64,000 nucleotides of DNA, from NCBI RefSeq assembly GCF_001641265.1, contig NW_020167535.1, positions 124,001 to 188,000 on the forward strand, written 5' to 3'. The notes under the pieces are model-generated. The model was not told the DNA's origin. It did not search any database and saw nothing but the letters and a program-made list of their open reading frames with translations. Positions 42,466 to 55,969 of this stretch are shown piece by piece; position 1 is the first letter of the stretch; each line of letters begins with the position of its first letter. The position numbers and the translations under genes were made by a program. This stretch comes from Pseudogymnoascus destructans. Its lineage: Eukaryota; Ascomycota; Leotiomycetes; Thelebolales; Thelebolaceae.

Positions 42466-43927
42466 TCACTGATACGTCTTCTGCTGCATATGCATCTGAT
42501 ATGGATCATGCTGCGGCGGCGGCGACACCGACGCTGGCGACACCGCAACCGGGGCCGCGTACTGTACCGGAGACGCAGCCGTTGTTACGCTAGCAGATCC
42601 CATCGCAGGTGTGTTCGACATCTCGGCATGCTGCGGCTGTTGCGCGAACTGGCCCGGGGCGGGGTACTGCGCGTACTGCATCTGCTGCTGTCCGTGCTGC
42701 GGTGGCGTGTACTGGAATGGCTGTGCTTGTCCCTGTTGGCCAGGAGTGCCGTACTGGGTCTGCTGGTCGTACTGGCCGTCGGCGAGTTGGGTGCCGTGCG
42801 GGTTGTATGGGGCGGGGGGAGGTGCGTAGGGACCGACTGCGACGTAGTGGGGGCCGGGTTGGGCGAGTTTCTGCTCTTGGGTGAGGCCGCTGGCGTCGGA
42901 GTGGCGTTGGCGGAGGCCGCCAATTAGGGCGACGGTGAGGAAGATGGCCATGAGGGCGAAGACGGTGACGAAGGCGCTGGCGTAGGAGAGGGTGTAACTT
43001 TGTCTCGCGTAGGGGTCGCTGGCGAAGTTGTAGACGGCTTGTTTGACGAGTTCGAGGAGGGTCATGAGGCAGAGGGCGGGCATCACGATGGTGAGCATGA
43101 GGAGTGTTCCCTGGCGTGGTGTTAGAATGTGGGTTCTTTTCTTCTGTGGGGGGGGAGAACATACCATAGAACTCCTCTTCAATACGGCGAAAATGGCGAG
43201 GACGGTGAGGAAGAGAGCAAAAGCGAACATATATGACGCCTCGAGAATGGACGTATACAGCTGGCCGTCAGACGCGATGCTTTCGACATATCCCAAAGAC
43301 ATCACCTCAGCGTAAACGGCGATCGTAAACCCAAAGCTGACTGTGGTAATTGTCCACAGTAATCCAACAGCGTAGCTGGCAATCTTTTGAGAGACCGTGC
43401 CAATGTCATCGGTGATGGTGCGGGCGATGATTGCTACGATCAAGACATTGGCAACTCGGGCGAAAAAATCCTGGATAATGTAGCCGATGTAGATCAGGGC
43501 AGTTACCGTGACGTAGGATTCCCCCAGGGCCATGAAGATAACCGACAAGAGGATGTTGCTAGGTTGGAAAGTCAGTCGGTTGGATTCAAGGAGCGTTAGA
43601 ATGGTGCATCTCTTACCAGAACATGAAGGACGTAGCACAGATGTAGCCTTTGTTTCGCAGCTTGTCGGTTCCCCTCTCGCGGATCCATTTGAAGCGCCTG
43701 GTGAGAAACATGCACACGATGAGGATGATCAAAAGTATGATAGACGTGGCAAACAACGCGGTAACAGTCGGGTACTGGTTCGTTTGTTAGCAAACACTCG
43801 TAACGACAGGCTTCAGTTTATATTTCCTTACCTGCCAGCCGTATCCAGTTAAGGTGAAGGTATCAAGGCAGTGAGCGCAGGATGAACCACCCCCACTACT
43901 GTATCCTCCAGATCTTCTTGGTGCCAT
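42466..43927 (-). CDS. Seven-helix membrane protein with Pro/Gln/Tyr-rich tail
   Basis: Exons 43927-43832, 43774-43617, 43558-43165 and 43110-42466 join to 430 residues. The last intron is 54 bases and retention would keep the frame. A short Cys-containing N-terminus (SSCAHCLDTFTLTGYGW) precedes seven hydrophobic helices: SIILLIILIVCMFL, LLSVIFMALG, VANVLIVAII, YAVGLLWTITTVSFGFTIAV, MFAFALFLTVLAIFAVL, LLMLTIVMPALCLMTLLE and FVTVFALMAIFLTVALIGGL. A roughly 160-residue cytosolic tail follows, rich in PQYGQ and ending MHMQQKTYQ. Seven helices with a long tail suggest a receptor-like topology. I do not recognise the family, and no ligand can be inferred. Confidence 0.75.
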
Positions 43928-45667
43928 TGCTGCGACGCGGTATTATGATATTATTGGCGGGGGGGGTTGCTTTGGTGATGTCGACGAAATTTACTCTTCG
44001 TCGCGTCGAAGGAAGAGAACGGGAGGCGAAAGTTTTCAGGACATGGAGGGCCTTTCCAGTCATTTTAGTCCCTTGGACGTTTGGAGGTGGAGGAGGAATA
44101 GGTGTGGAGCGTCGGGCAGGTAACACCCCGAGCTTATTTGACAGTTAATGCGCGACTGTGGGTGTGACGGGGGTGTGACGGGGGTGTGACAGGAGTGTGA
44201 CAGGGGTCTGAGTGGCTCAGATAGCTCAGATAGGCACAAATAAGGTTAGACACTACTAAATTGGAGCTAGTGATAATTAGACAGATGCTAGAGCGCAACT
44301 AGACAGGAGCCGCTAGTCCCCATCAGTCATCATCACTAGCAATAACTAGTGCCAAGCGAGGCTGAGCTACTACTATTTATACTATTTTGGTCCAGATTTC
44401 CCTATTTCCCTCTCTTGATGCTCTTTGCCCACTGCCACTGCCGGCCGGTGTGACTGGTCTGGTCCACCCGAGGCTTGCTGCGGTTACGGTATGTCGGTTA
44501 TGTCGGTTATGTCGCGGTTAGCGGCGTGGCAAGTAGTGGTACAGTTGACACGACCCGTATTTGTTTTGGCTGTGTTGTCTCACCGCGCAAGGCATACTTT
44601 TATAATTTTATGCACAAAGGGTTGTATAAGTCATTAGCTCACAGTGTGAGTCTGATGAAATCGTGCACAAGTCTAACACCTTGATATTCTCCTTATTATT
44701 ATCATGAGATATTTTTTCAGTATGCGCAACAATTGATTAAAAGGCGTGTGTGGTTTATATAGTGGTTATTGATGGCATGGGGGAGCGCACTGCTCCACAG
44801 GAGTCTAATGATGATCTCCAGATTGACAGCATCACCGTGCAACCAGGGGCGAAGAGACGCAGGAGACGGCACGGATCACAGCCAGCTCTGTCTCGAAATC
44901 GAGAAGCTCAGCAACAAGTTCGACAAAAGACAGGACGACATGTTAAATTCGGTGCTGAAGCAAGTCAACACGGGACTAGAGCAAAACGTCGCGTTTCGGA
45001 AGCAGAACGATGCTCTGTTAAAGCATAATGATGCGTTTAAAAAACAAAACGAGGCAGGTCGGACGCACTATCGAAGCAAAAGGCTGTTCTTCTCGAGCGT
45101 GCCAATGTGGATGCCATGGCCATTCTCGGAATGAGAACTCAAACCAAATACTGACTTTTCAGAAACAAGGAGTAACAAGATGAATGCTTTGAATCTGGGA
45201 AAAGATTCACTCGGCGAAGACAGGCTGATGGAATGGCGGGTGGGCGCTGATACGGTGAAGTTGGGGGGGGGGGTTATGTATTAGTAGGATGTTGAAGTTG
45301 AGGGGGGGTTATGTATTAGCAAGATGTTGAAGTTGGATTGTAGTAGGCAAATACTATCCGATTTGGGGACTGTACTCGAATAGCCTCACTTCAAAGCCGA
45401 ATTGCACATTGATACTCACTCCCGTTCGACGTGATCATTTGCCTCACTGTGGAAGTTCCTACGTTGTAGGCCAGTTGAGTTACAACCAAATGTAAATATC
45501 ATCAAATAAATAATCCTAACAGAACAAACTCCATTTCAAACATCTAAAAAATTCTTGCACATGCGCTTCATAGCCCAAAACAAGCCCATACAGCAATACC
45601 GACACCTGCGTCTCCGCAGCTCAGCCTCCATTATCATACAATTCTATATTCACCCATCACGCCTCTT
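43928..45667. other. Intergenic with tandem repeats and an LTR-B fragment
   Basis: 44157-44212 has GACGGGGGTGT/GACAGGAGTGT tandem copies. 44769-45134 has an open frame with a helical, possibly coiled-coil, segment (LEIEKLSNKFDKRQDDML) not assignable to a family. 45152-45193 matches the complement of LTR-B (11841-11885). 45265-45340 has two copies of a unit containing GTTATGTATTAG followed by GATGTTGAAGTTG. Confidence 0.6.
45152..45193 (-). repeat. LTR-B fragment
   Basis: CTTTTCAGAAACAAGGAGTA followed by ACAAGATGAATGCTTTGAA is the complement of the LTR-B interior at about 11843-11883. Confidence 0.8.
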
Positions 45668-48600
45668 CTATGCCTGGCTCAAGAACTTCAGAGCCTCCTC
45701 CCTCTCGCCCGCCGGCAACATGCCCAGCACCAACTTCACACCCCTCAACCCAACTTTTCCACCCTCCCTCAACAACCTCGCAATCTCTCCCGCCGTCGAC
45801 TCCCCCTTCATCGCCTCAACCTTATCATGGACCTGCTTCCTATTCTCCTCATACCACAACGCCACCTCGCGATCCGCCGTCCCGAAGTTGACAATCCCAC
45901 TCCACGCCTCCAACAACTGCAGAGAGCGCGCGCGCGTCCCAGTGGCGCCGGGCTGCGCTGGCGCAGCAATCGCCATGCGCTTGACGATGTACTCCTCGTT
46001 TAAGCGGCGGCGAACACGCCAGTAGAAGAAGCGACGCGCGTTGCGCCACTTCAGCGAGTCGCGGATGACGCCCTTGGCCTTCATGCGGCCAGCGCGATCG
46101 TGGAGGTCCGCGAACTGGAGGGAGACCTGCGCGTAGACGGGCAGCAGGAGGCGCTCGCGGGCCTGCATCTGGTCGGCGACTTCGGCGAGCTGCTCCGGGC
46201 TGAGAGAAGAGTCGGAGAGCTGCTTCTTGAGGGCGCCGTAGATGGGGTCCAGGCGGGCCATGGTCTCAAGCTGCTTCTCGCGGCGGAACTTGATGTTGAC
46301 GATACCCTCGGGCTCGAGGATACCACCGCGGGAGTCTTCGTCGGCGTACATCTCCATGCAATCGGGGTTGATGGTTGGGTCAACGACAACCTGGTGTTGT
46401 TAGTATATTAATAGGATGAAGAGGAGAAGGATACATACCCATGATCCACCACGGAGCTCGCCAAACGGCGGAATGTAGACGAAGATTGGCTGCTCGTACT
46501 TGACCAATGCATCGACAATGTATGAACCATACTTAAGGACCTCGTTGAACATATCACGCTGTCCACCCGAGAATCCTCTCCAGTTCGCCAAGATCATCAA
46601 TGGCAATTGCTCACCATTGTTGAAATCCTTGATGGCCTGTGCGGTCTTGAAAGCGGAGTTGGGGTACCAGACACCACCAGCCTCATTGGAGATCTGCTCC
46701 ATGGAATCGGGGTTGGCAGGGTCAGCTGGAGTGATGTTCTCGACGGAACGAGACTCGACGGCGATGACACCCATTGGGATACCGCCGAGGCGAGCACGGC
46801 CGACAACAACAGTGCGAGCCCATCCGCCAAGAGTCTCAATGAAAGAGTTCTTGTCGAAGAGACCGGAAAGGAAACCCTCCTCGTCTTCCTTACCGGCGAT
46901 GAGCCATCTGACGTCAAACGCTTGCTTGTCAGGAGGCATGTACGAGATCTCTCTGTCCCAGCTATCAACAGCTGGGCTGACTGGCACGGGGTTGTTCTTC
47001 TTGTCTGGAACGAACGACATCCACTCGACAATCTTGGATACACCCTCGAAATCATCGTTGGCGGTCATGTGGGACACACCGTTCTTGTACATGATCTGGG
47101 TGCCACCAAGTTGCAAGTTGGAGGTATAAACTTCGCGACCGAGGAGTTTGTTGATAGCAGGTGCACCAGTGAGAATGATTGGCTGGCCCTCGATCTGGAT
47201 AGCACGCTGACCGAGGCGAACAAGGTAAGCACCGATACCAACAGAGCGGCAGGTAACCAAGGTGATGGTGAAGATATCATCATAGGCTCTGCTTGTAGCA
47301 CCGGCAATCAAACCAGAGCCCTTCAAGCACTCAACTCCAAGGCCATCTTCGGCACCGATGATGGTGGTGATCTTGTGTCTCGTCTCGCCATCCTCGACGA
47401 TCTCCTCGGTGATAACATCCTTCGACTTGCCATCCTCAAATCTGGCCTTAGCCTCAGAATTCAAGTACAGGTACTTGAAGCCCGCCTCTGGCCTGTCGGC
47501 GTCCTTCCACGCAACGTTGAAATGCGGGATAAGCTCGTCGGCCATACCGATGCGAGCACCAGAGTTGGCAGAAAGGTAGATGCGGGGAATTCCAAGCTTA
47601 CGTGCGAGCTCAGTGCACTTGTTGAAGAAGTGATCTTCCTTTGGGCCAAAGGATCCGATTCTGAAGGTTATATCGTTGGCGATGATGATGAATCTGCGGC
47701 CCTTGGGGTACTCGGGAGTTCGTGCGGTCACGATCCATCCAACCATACCATGGGTGTTAGTGCCCGGCTCGCGGGAAACCTCAGCGAGATCGTCATGGTC
47801 ATCAAGAACCAACTCGCTGTAGTCAATGCAATCACCAACTTGAGGCTGCTTTTCCGCCAGCAAGGAGTGCTCGCCGACAGCCTTGGCCCAGTTGTTCTGG
47901 ATAGCCTGTCTGAAAAGCTCCGGGAAATCGTAGACGTACTGAGTACCCATCAAATGGGCCTTGTATCTCTTGGGCTGGAGCCACTCCTTGGTAGGGTACG
48001 GCGTAGAAACTGGACGCAAGTGCATGGAGCCAATTTTGGTCGTGCCGCCAATGCTCTGGAACACCCACTCGCTGCCCTTTTCAGACTTGCGCTCAAGGTA
48101 CATTTCGACCTGGATGACGTATCCAGAAGTGTTGGTAATAACAACACGAAGAGGATAAGGCATGCCAGTGACGGGGTCAGTGCAGATGATGCGGATCTCA
48201 GCGCCAGTGACGCGGAGGCGCCATGACCTGCGACCAAATCGCTCCAAGAAACCAGCAAGGGCCTGCTCGACCTCTTGTGGGATGAGCGGGAAGACTGGTG
48301 AGAAATTGATGAAGATGTGGTTAAGATCAGAGTTATTGTTGCCTACAATCTCTAGAGCATCGAGAATATCGTTCATCAGTCTGTCAGCCTCCGAGATGAG
48401 ATATTCAGCGGTAGGAATCTCATCACGCAGACGTCCAGGACGAACCACGGCACGTGTGAAGTAGCGCTTGTCACTCTCCACATCCTTGCCAACAGCCTGG
48501 TAAACGTGGATGTTCCTGTTCGCCGTGAAGACGGGCTTGATGTTGAACTTGGACAACCTCTCAAGCTCAAGCTGATAGGCCAGAGCTGGCTCGGTGTGCC

Positions 48601-51600
48601 TGATCCTGTCATCTTCTTCGTAGTGCGGGCCACGGAAAGTGAAGTAGCCGGGGTAAGAACCATCTCTGTGTCCGCAGATGAATGTAAGGCGTCGAACACG
48701 GCGCGCAAGGAGCTCATCCTTGTAGGTGCTGACAATAGCCTTGATCCTAACTAGTAACTCGGCATCATCGGCAGACTCGGAATCGCGGATGGCAACATTG
48801 CAGACGGCTGTAAGCTCATCGTTGTGGGTTAATGGAATTGCCTGCGGAATCTTGCGCTTGCCGCCAAGGTCAGGCATAAGGGTGTTCGGTGAGGGCTTCT
48901 TCACCTTGGCGCCAGCCAATGGGAAGACTTCGAGGGCTCTAGCAAGGTACTCCTCGGCCTCGTCAATATACTGGACAGGAACAATGACACCCTTTCTTGT
49001 GGTCTCCGTATCAGACTGGTTGACAAGGTATGACATGTCGCTAATGGAGCTGATACGCTTGAATGGATCTCTGCTCTCCACGACTGGAGTCGCTGGGGTT
49101 GAAGGAGAGGACTGGACGGGCAGTCCAAGCGCTGACTGTCCGACCTTACGGAGGACAAAGTCCCACGATACAATAAACGGTGGGTCGCTAGACTCGCTGT
49201 GGTACTCAATCTTCTTCAATGAGTATGCACGGTACGCACGGCGGATATAAACTTCAAGGGCAGCAAGTGAGACCCATGCGTCTTGGTGACCAAAGAAGAT
49301 GGGGAGGACATCGAAGACGGTGTACTTCGAGTCAACGACTTCTTTCAGGATCTCAAGGCTGGGCTCTCTGTGGTCCCATCCAGTCTCACCATACCTCGAC
49401 TCGACAACGGAAGAGCGAAGAATGTGCTCCATCTGGGCAGCGCGCTCCTCGAGAGACGGAAGTGCGCACTGGATCAGAACCTCGCGAGCCTTAAGAGAGA
49501 CCTTGGCAGTTTGTCTCGACTCAAGCTCAGTGAGCCCCTTCAGTGCTGGGCGGAAGTACTTGGCGATGTTACCAGAGTTAGGCCTGTTTGGCCTGTACTC
49601 GTCGAGAATGGCAAGGATGAGGTTATTCTTTGCGCCTACTCTGCTGTGCGAAAGTACAGTCTGGACAACCTTGGGGATGTCGTCCTTATTATCCTCCCTA
49701 AGCTTGAGGATGACTTCCTCATCTCTCGAAGTCCTTCTAGAGAAGAGCTTCTCGACTTCAGCGTACTGTTCAAGCAAGCCAGAGAATACATTAAACTCGT
49801 TGACTTTGTGACCATCCACGTATTTTTCAAGCACCTCGGTAAGCGGTACCAGGGTGGACTTGAGGATGTCAGTGTCATTAGGATCAACATTCTCGTCGAG
49901 GAACTTCTGGAGGGCCTTTTGCAGGTTCTTGGCAGGGAACTCTGCCTTGCGGGCCTTAGCACGGTCGACAATCTGACCGAAAAGGCTGTCAAGCTTCTGG
50001 GGCATTCTGGCGTGCAGCGCAGAAAACTGGGCATTCCACTCCGAATATGGCAACTCAGGATCTCTGAGCACCTCAATCAAGTCCTTAAGTGTCTCGTTCA
50101 TGATGAACTGGTTGTCGAACCCTTGGAGGATGTTGCGGAGGATATTGTGAAGGAGAACAAATCTTTGGGCGGGCTTGGTTCCGACGACTTGTGGGCGACC
50201 GAGGTCAGGTAGTTGGCTGAGGAAGGGCTGTGCGTGCTTCACTCTCGATGGGTCATCCAGGGCGAGTATACCAATGATATCACCAGCCTCGAGGGTAGCT
50301 CCTGGCTGCTTGATAAGCTGCACAATACCGTCTTCTCCAGCGAGAAGGGGCATGTACATCTTCATGACCTCAACCTCGGCGTACGCCTGGCCAGCCTTGA
50401 CGTGCTCGCCGTTCTCAACGGTGAACTTGACGAGCTTTCCTGGAGATGGAGTCCTCAGTTGGGTGGGGTCGTTTTCTTGCTCAAGGAGGCAAGTCATGCT
50501 GTCAACGCTCAATCTGGTCGCTCCAACTTCCTCCTTCCAGTAAACGTTGTGAGAACGTCCACTGAGAAGAACAAGCAGGCCGCCGTCGCTGAGAGCTCTC
50601 GCGCCAACTGAGCACTTAGAGCCATTGATGAACAGATGGTAGCTATCAAGACTCGATCTCGTTGCTGTGAATTTGTATCTGTGGCCGTCGTAGATGAAAT
50701 CGATCTGGAAGACAGTCTTCAGAACCTCTTTGGCGGGCACTTGACCCTTCTCTAAGCTGGTTCTATATTCTGACATGGCACCCTCACTAGCAATGTGGGC
50801 CTTGCATACTGCACCACAAACGACAGCAAGCATTGAGTCTGGGCGCTCGGCAGTCAATTTGTTCGAGATCAGTTCATCGAGCCAGCCGGTGGTGATGGTG
50901 TTGTCCTCGAAAGCGGGGGTCTCCAACAGCTTGATCAGATATTCAACTGTTGTCCTGAAGTCACCACGGATGCTCAGCTCTTTCAGAGCCACAACCATGT
51001 GCTTTCTTGACGCGGATCTGTTCTCGCCATAGGCGAAAATGTGACCAAACTGAGAGTCAGAGAAACTGTGAATTCCACCAGCTGTGCCGACGGAGAAGTA
51101 ACCCCAGACATTCGAACTACTCCTGAAGTTCAGTTCGTGCATAACACCGTTGGACGGCTTGAAGCCTTCTCCGGGATCTTCAGAGGTGATACGGCAAGCG
51201 GTAGTGTGGCCCTTTGGCGATGGTCGGCGTTGGGTGAGGGAGCTGTCCTCTTTCGAGAAATCAAAGTCGATCTCGTTCGACCCAGCAGGGTCCACGCCGT
51301 ATAGGAGACGAATGTCGCGAATGCGGTGCAATGGCAAACCCATAGCAATTTGAAGCTGTGCAGCTGGCAGGTTGACACCAGAAACCATCTCCGTTGTTGG
51401 ATGCTCAACCTGCAATCTAGGGTTCAGCTCGAGGAAGTAAAACTTGTCATCCGAGTGCGAGTACAAGTACTCGACTGTTCCAGCTGAGACGTAGCCGACC
51501 AATCGCCCAAGACGCACTGCGGCCTTCTCCATAGCCTGGAAAGTTGCAGATTTGGCGATAGTAACTGGCGCTTCCTCGATAATCTTTTGGTGGCGTCTCT

Positions 51601-52706
51601 GGACAGAGCAATCTCTTCCAAAAAGTGAGATATTGTTTCCGTATTCATCTGCCAGCAATTGAACCTCCAAATGCCTCGCGTTTCCGGCCAGCTTCATGAT
51701 GAAGATAGGCGATCCAGGGATTTCGCTTGCAGCAGCCTTGTACAATGCTTCGAATCCAACCTCGGAGTCTGCTTTGCGAATTCCCTTTCCACCACCACCT
51801 TCGGATGCCTTAATCATGACTGGGAAACCGATTTGCTGAGCCTTCTCTAGACCTTCTTGCCATGACTCGACGCATCCCTTCATGTAGATGTGATCTTCAA
51901 CAGTCACCAGGCCTCCCTCGTCAACGGCGACTGTGTCCACTCCAGTTCCTGACCACGGAATACAAGGCACCTTTGCGTGCTGTGCTACGATCGTCGAGGA
52001 GATCTTGTCACCGAGCGATCGCATCGCGGATCCGGGTGGGCCAATGAACACGATCTTTTTGGGCGATGCGGCCAGCGACTCGGGCAGTTTGGGGTTCTCG
52101 GATGCATGTCCCCTATTTCAGTTTAGCTAATGTCCTTCAATGTTCTCCCTATCTGGTTATTCTTACCATCCAGCCCATACGGCATGAACATTCATTCTCT
52201 CGGCCACGTCGACAATCAACTCTACGTTGGCATAGTTGTTATTATTTGTGCCTCCTGGCACCTCCACATATTGATCTGCCATTCGGATGTAGTCTGCGTT
52301 GGCCTGCAAATCTTCGGGTGTCGCCATGACAGTGAACTGAATCGCCCTCTCGTCGCCGAAGGTCTCGTACGCCCATTTCCGGACGGATCTGATCTCCTTG
52401 ACGGCTGCAATTCCATTGTTCGCAATCAGTACCTGCACAGTAAAGTTAGCTTGGCTCCATCTCCCTTTCTGGCGGTTTGTTGACACGTACGTTCGTGATC
52501 ACGGTGTGGCCGTCACAAGCCGCCACAAAGTCTTTCACTGCGCCGGGCGCCGCATTCTCCAGCTTGTTACCGCCAATGAAGTGGTCTGCAAGCTTGTGTC
52601 TCGATGCGTAGGACGGTGTCGAGCAGTTGACAAGCGGCACAGTGCCATTGGTGTGGGCCTTGACGCCGTTGGCGACAGTGTCAGCCGCCTTTGCCTGGAC
52701 GGACAT
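45668..52706 (-). CDS. ACC1: Acetyl-CoA carboxylase, cytosolic multidomain type
   Basis: Exons 52706-52491, 52432-52167, 52112-46439 and 46390-45668 join in frame (introns 58, 54 and 48 bases) to 2292 residues, normal for fungal ACC. Domains in order: the N-terminal leader; biotin carboxylase with [20 protein letters not shown] and the ATP-grasp loop [17 protein letters not shown] (about residue 260); biotin carrier with the biotinyl lysine in VEVMKMYMP (Lys745); the fungal central domain; and carboxyltransferase N and C halves ([19 protein letters not shown], about 1680; [20 protein letters not shown], about 2015). It makes malonyl-CoA from acetyl-CoA, ATP and bicarbonate, the committing step of fatty-acid synthesis and precursor supply for polyketides. 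No lesion is seen; it is the most conserved gene in the window. Confidence 0.97.
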
Positions 52707-53682
52707 TATATCGAACCGGCTTATTTACACGAGCTTAGTCTGTTGCGGCTGCCAATTTGTTCGATGCTATCGTCGTGTATTGGTATACGGTTGAGGGAGA
52801 ACCGTAGGGATGTTTTTTCGGGCTCTTTAGGGATAATAAAAGGTTTGGGCGTGGAAATTGGATGGAGAAGATAGAAGAGCGGTCTTGCGGGGCTTCGGGG
52901 TATTAAGAATTCGTATAGAAATAACAATCGAATATCAAAAGAAGAAGGAGGATCTGCGGGGTGAAGAGAGAGCAGAGCTTTAGGGTGATGAGAGCGAAGA
53001 TGATGTTTCTTGTGAGAATGGTGGACGCTGGAGATATGAAGGGAGGAGGCCTTTGCGGTTTATTCGGGGAGGGAGCTGGACCAAAAAGGCATGGGGCGCG
53101 GGCAAAATGTCCCACTGTTCGAAATACGTAGAGGATGCACCCGCGTCAACCAATCAAAGGGTCAGAAATCGCTCTCCGCCTTCGTCCGCCATACCTGATT
53201 TGAATTATCCGTTCGTTGGGGGATGGTGGACTTGTTGAATCCAGGCTAGTCCAAAGACGGTATGGTGGACTCGACGTTTTGAAGCGGATGGGAATTAATT
53301 GATGAGAACTATCATGGGGAACTATACATATACAGTATAAATCCCAATCTAACTATTTCATCTCTCCAACAAGAATCCTTTAATTGATAATATTACGGGC
53401 TCTTCGTTGCACTTCATGATTCTGCCAATCCTTTTCCCCGCCATCCTCATCATTCGGACCCGAGTCACGAAAGGTTCACAGCCTTCGGGGTATTTAGAGC
53501 CCACCGTTAACGGAAGTCGTGGCGTAACGCAAAGGGTGACGTAACGCAAAAATGTCACTCTGCACCGAACTATGTATGTAAAGGTACTTAAAATGAGAAA
53601 AATTGAAGTTATAATATCCGCCGCAATAAGAATAATAGTTCCGTAAATATTTATATTTCGGTGTTTTTTATACAAAATATTA
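52707..53682. other. Acetyl-CoA carboxylase promoter region and repeat flank
   Basis: 5' flank of ACC1, with no other gene. Around 53520-53560 GTAACGCAAA occurs twice, resembling subterminal repeats of a pogo-type element, but no partner end was found. Confidence 0.5.
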
Positions 53683-53789
53683 ACGTGCAATGTATAACGA
53701 AAGTGCCAAACAAGCGAAAGTGCCAAAATATCGCGACTACCCCATAAGAATTGCGATAAATCCACCACAACAATATAAATTAATTAAAA

Positions 53790-55838
53790 CTACTCGGAGT
53801 CCTCTTCCTCAGACCTGTCTATTACAATCTGACAGGTGCACGCATTGTGTCCAGTCTCACCACACTTGCCACAGCGACGTGCATGGGTTTCTTCCCTTGG
53901 CTTCCGACCACTACTTGCCCTTATTTCTTGCTCTACTTGTGCACAACGTCCCTCTCGTCCTGTAGCTCCTGTGCTACCTGTTGACTAAGTGATCCTCCTT
54001 GCTGTAGTCGTGTTTTTTTAGCTCTCCAGCACTTGCTTAGCACTTCATTTGCCTGTCGCAGGTTTTGGTTCTCTGCTTTTAACAATGCTAATTGATGCAT
54101 TATTTGCGATGCACCCTTTGTAAACTGGTCAACAGCTGCATAGATTTAGGTTGGAGAGCTATTTTGATGATGCGCAATTCAGTTTTTAATGAAAGTAGAC
54201 TGTGATACAGCTTCAGTTGGGTTATTTGGTGTCTGAGAAACCCATGGTTGAGCGGTGTTTGGGCGAGAGGTTGGAGGTGTTGGCGTCTTAAATCTAAGGT
54301 CAAGTGTAGATATTACACTCTCAGGGCTAAATGGAAGAAGCCCAGCACCTCGGAACCCTCCCTGAATATTGCTTTCTGTCATTGCAATGTTAAATGCAGC
54401 GTGGAAGGCAGGAAAGAAGTCATCCTTAGTAATGTGAATAATATGAGCCCGCATCATATCTTCAATTTGCCGACCGTAAGCTCTCTTTAATGGGCCAAAA
54501 CAGCCAACATCAAGTGGTTGGAGTATATGGGAAGAGTGAGCAGGCATACAAAGCGTAATAATGTTGTGTTCTTTGCAGTACTCCTCAAACTTGTCTGAGT
54601 GGTGGCTCTCATGACCATCAAGGTCTAACAAGCGATAACCACCAACACTCCGGGGCCTTGTGTGCTTCTCAAAATGCTGAATCCAATCCATACCTCTCTC
54701 GTTTGTAGTCCAGCCATTTGCAGTAACAGTGATTACCCAATCTGCTGGAAATCCGCTATTCTCATACCAAGATGCAAGGTGGTTTTTACCTGCCACAATG
54801 ACAAATGGCGGCACTGCCCAACCTTGAGAACTAACGCCTTGGATTACTGTAACCCATTGTTACGACGGAACAAGAAGGCTGGCCAACTACAGGACAGGAA
54901 GGAGGGAGGTCGCATGAGACCGGCCCTGGTACCTGGAGGGGCAGCGGGGAATAGTAGTTCCGAAAGTATCACGTGACGGACTCGCAGGATGATGAGGAGA
55001 ATCCTAAGAGTCCAGGACTCCGAGGACTCGAGTGAGTTCCCAGGAGTCCACTAGGCACGACGCCACTATATAAGTAGATAGTATTTCCTTAGATAGGAGC
55101 TTCGTGCTCAACTCAATACAGTATTTGTTATATACTAGTAACGTGTTACTTGAAGCCTTTGTGTCTGATCCCCTGCCTCCTCTGATAAGTAAACCTTTAC
55201 GCAAGAGAACCTCTGTGTCTTCTATCATTTAGAAGTCAGCGTTACACCCATTCCCGATTGCCAGGCTGCACCTTTTTTGCCTTTGCCCGCCCATCTGAGC
55301 TCGTTACTACCGTTGCGCTTGAGATGACGCCCATCATAAACCCAGTCTCATCAAAGTTGTAGATATCTGCATTGTTGATGCCATACTTTAGAATTGTGTT
55401 CCATACAAGCTCAAACCAGCCACGAATGACTTCTGGATCTTTGCACTTAGCCCTCTGGTAGTCGTATTTTCGCTGGAAGCGTGTCCGGAGCTCTACATGG
55501 CACTTAACAAAGTTTGAAGCCCAACGTGACCCGACGCGTGGCGCGTCGCGTGTTGCAAGTAGTCGATTTGCCATATCTTCAACAATAGACAACTGAGGAG
55601 GGAACCCTTTAGCAGCTAAGTCAAGTATATACTGAACAAGAACTGATTCCTCTAGGTTACTTAATTTCCGTAAGTTGGCTTGGATATCGCGTCGTGAAGG
55701 TACGCCTTGTAAACGGTGACGTAGCTTGCGGTGGTCTACGGAATAGATCCTAGCTGCAACTCGAAGGCGCAAATTTGGGTCGCTTTGCATAGCTTGGATA
55801 GCTAGCACTAATTTGCTTTCATCATTTTTATGGCGCAT
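53790..55838 (-). pseudogene. Fot1/pogo transposase of pogo-1
   Basis: Starts MRHKNDESKLVLAIQAMQSD with HTH and CENP-B-like DNA-binding domains (RVAARIYSVDHRKLRHRLQG; ANRLLATRDAPRVGSRWASN). The DDD core follows: IYNFDETGFMMG, LLDLDGHESHHSDKFEEYC and SSHILQPLDVGCFGPLKRAY. The LTR-C insertion at ATGGG splits it; taking it out restores the frame through REWVTVIQGVSSQGWAVP. A TGA at 54181 and a later frame change cut off the tail, which still encodes a coiled region and a CCHC knuckle (CGKCGETGHNACTC, about 53870) typical of fungal pogo transposases. Confidence 0.87.
54858..55246 (-). mobile_element. Solo LTR-C, copy 3 (one 86-bp unit)
   Basis: 389 bp, begins TGTTACGACGGAACAAG and ends AGTCAGCGTTACA on the + strand, i.e. 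inverted relative to copies 1 and 2. Target duplication CCCAT (54853-54857, 55247-55251). Confidence 0.95.
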
Positions 55839-55969
55839 GTTTTGTTGTGGAGGAATTTAACATTTAGTTGGGGGGGTTGGTCACCGCATGATTTTGGCAC
55901 TTTCGCTTGTTTGGCACTTTCGTTATACATGCACGTTAATTGCTTTAAAGCTTAAAATAAAGGAATATA

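Larger units (their letters stand above)
53683..55936 (-). mobile_element. Fot1/pogo element (pogo-1), split by a solo LTR-C
   Basis: Inverted repeats of about 46 bp begin ACGTGCAATGTATAACG on the left and ACGTGCATGTATAACG on the right (complement), with one 1-base difference. Each contains two copies of CGAAAGTGCCAAA. Flanked by TA (53681-53682, 55937-55938), the pogo target. Without the nested LTR it is about 1.86 kb, the usual size for Fot1-like elements. Confidence 0.9.

Noticed and set aside
44769..45134. Possible coiled-coil gene
   Set aside because: Helical composition only; no start context, intron or family support, and it adjoins an LTR-B fragment. Left as intergenic.
46607..48226. 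539-codon open frame on the + strand
   Set aside because: Antisense shadow of the acetyl-CoA carboxylase carboxyltransferase region; codon bias of ACC1 opens the opposite frame.
53358..53768. 136-codon open frame on the - strand
   Set aside because: Runs across the pogo-1 inverted repeat and AT-rich flank; no recognisable domain.
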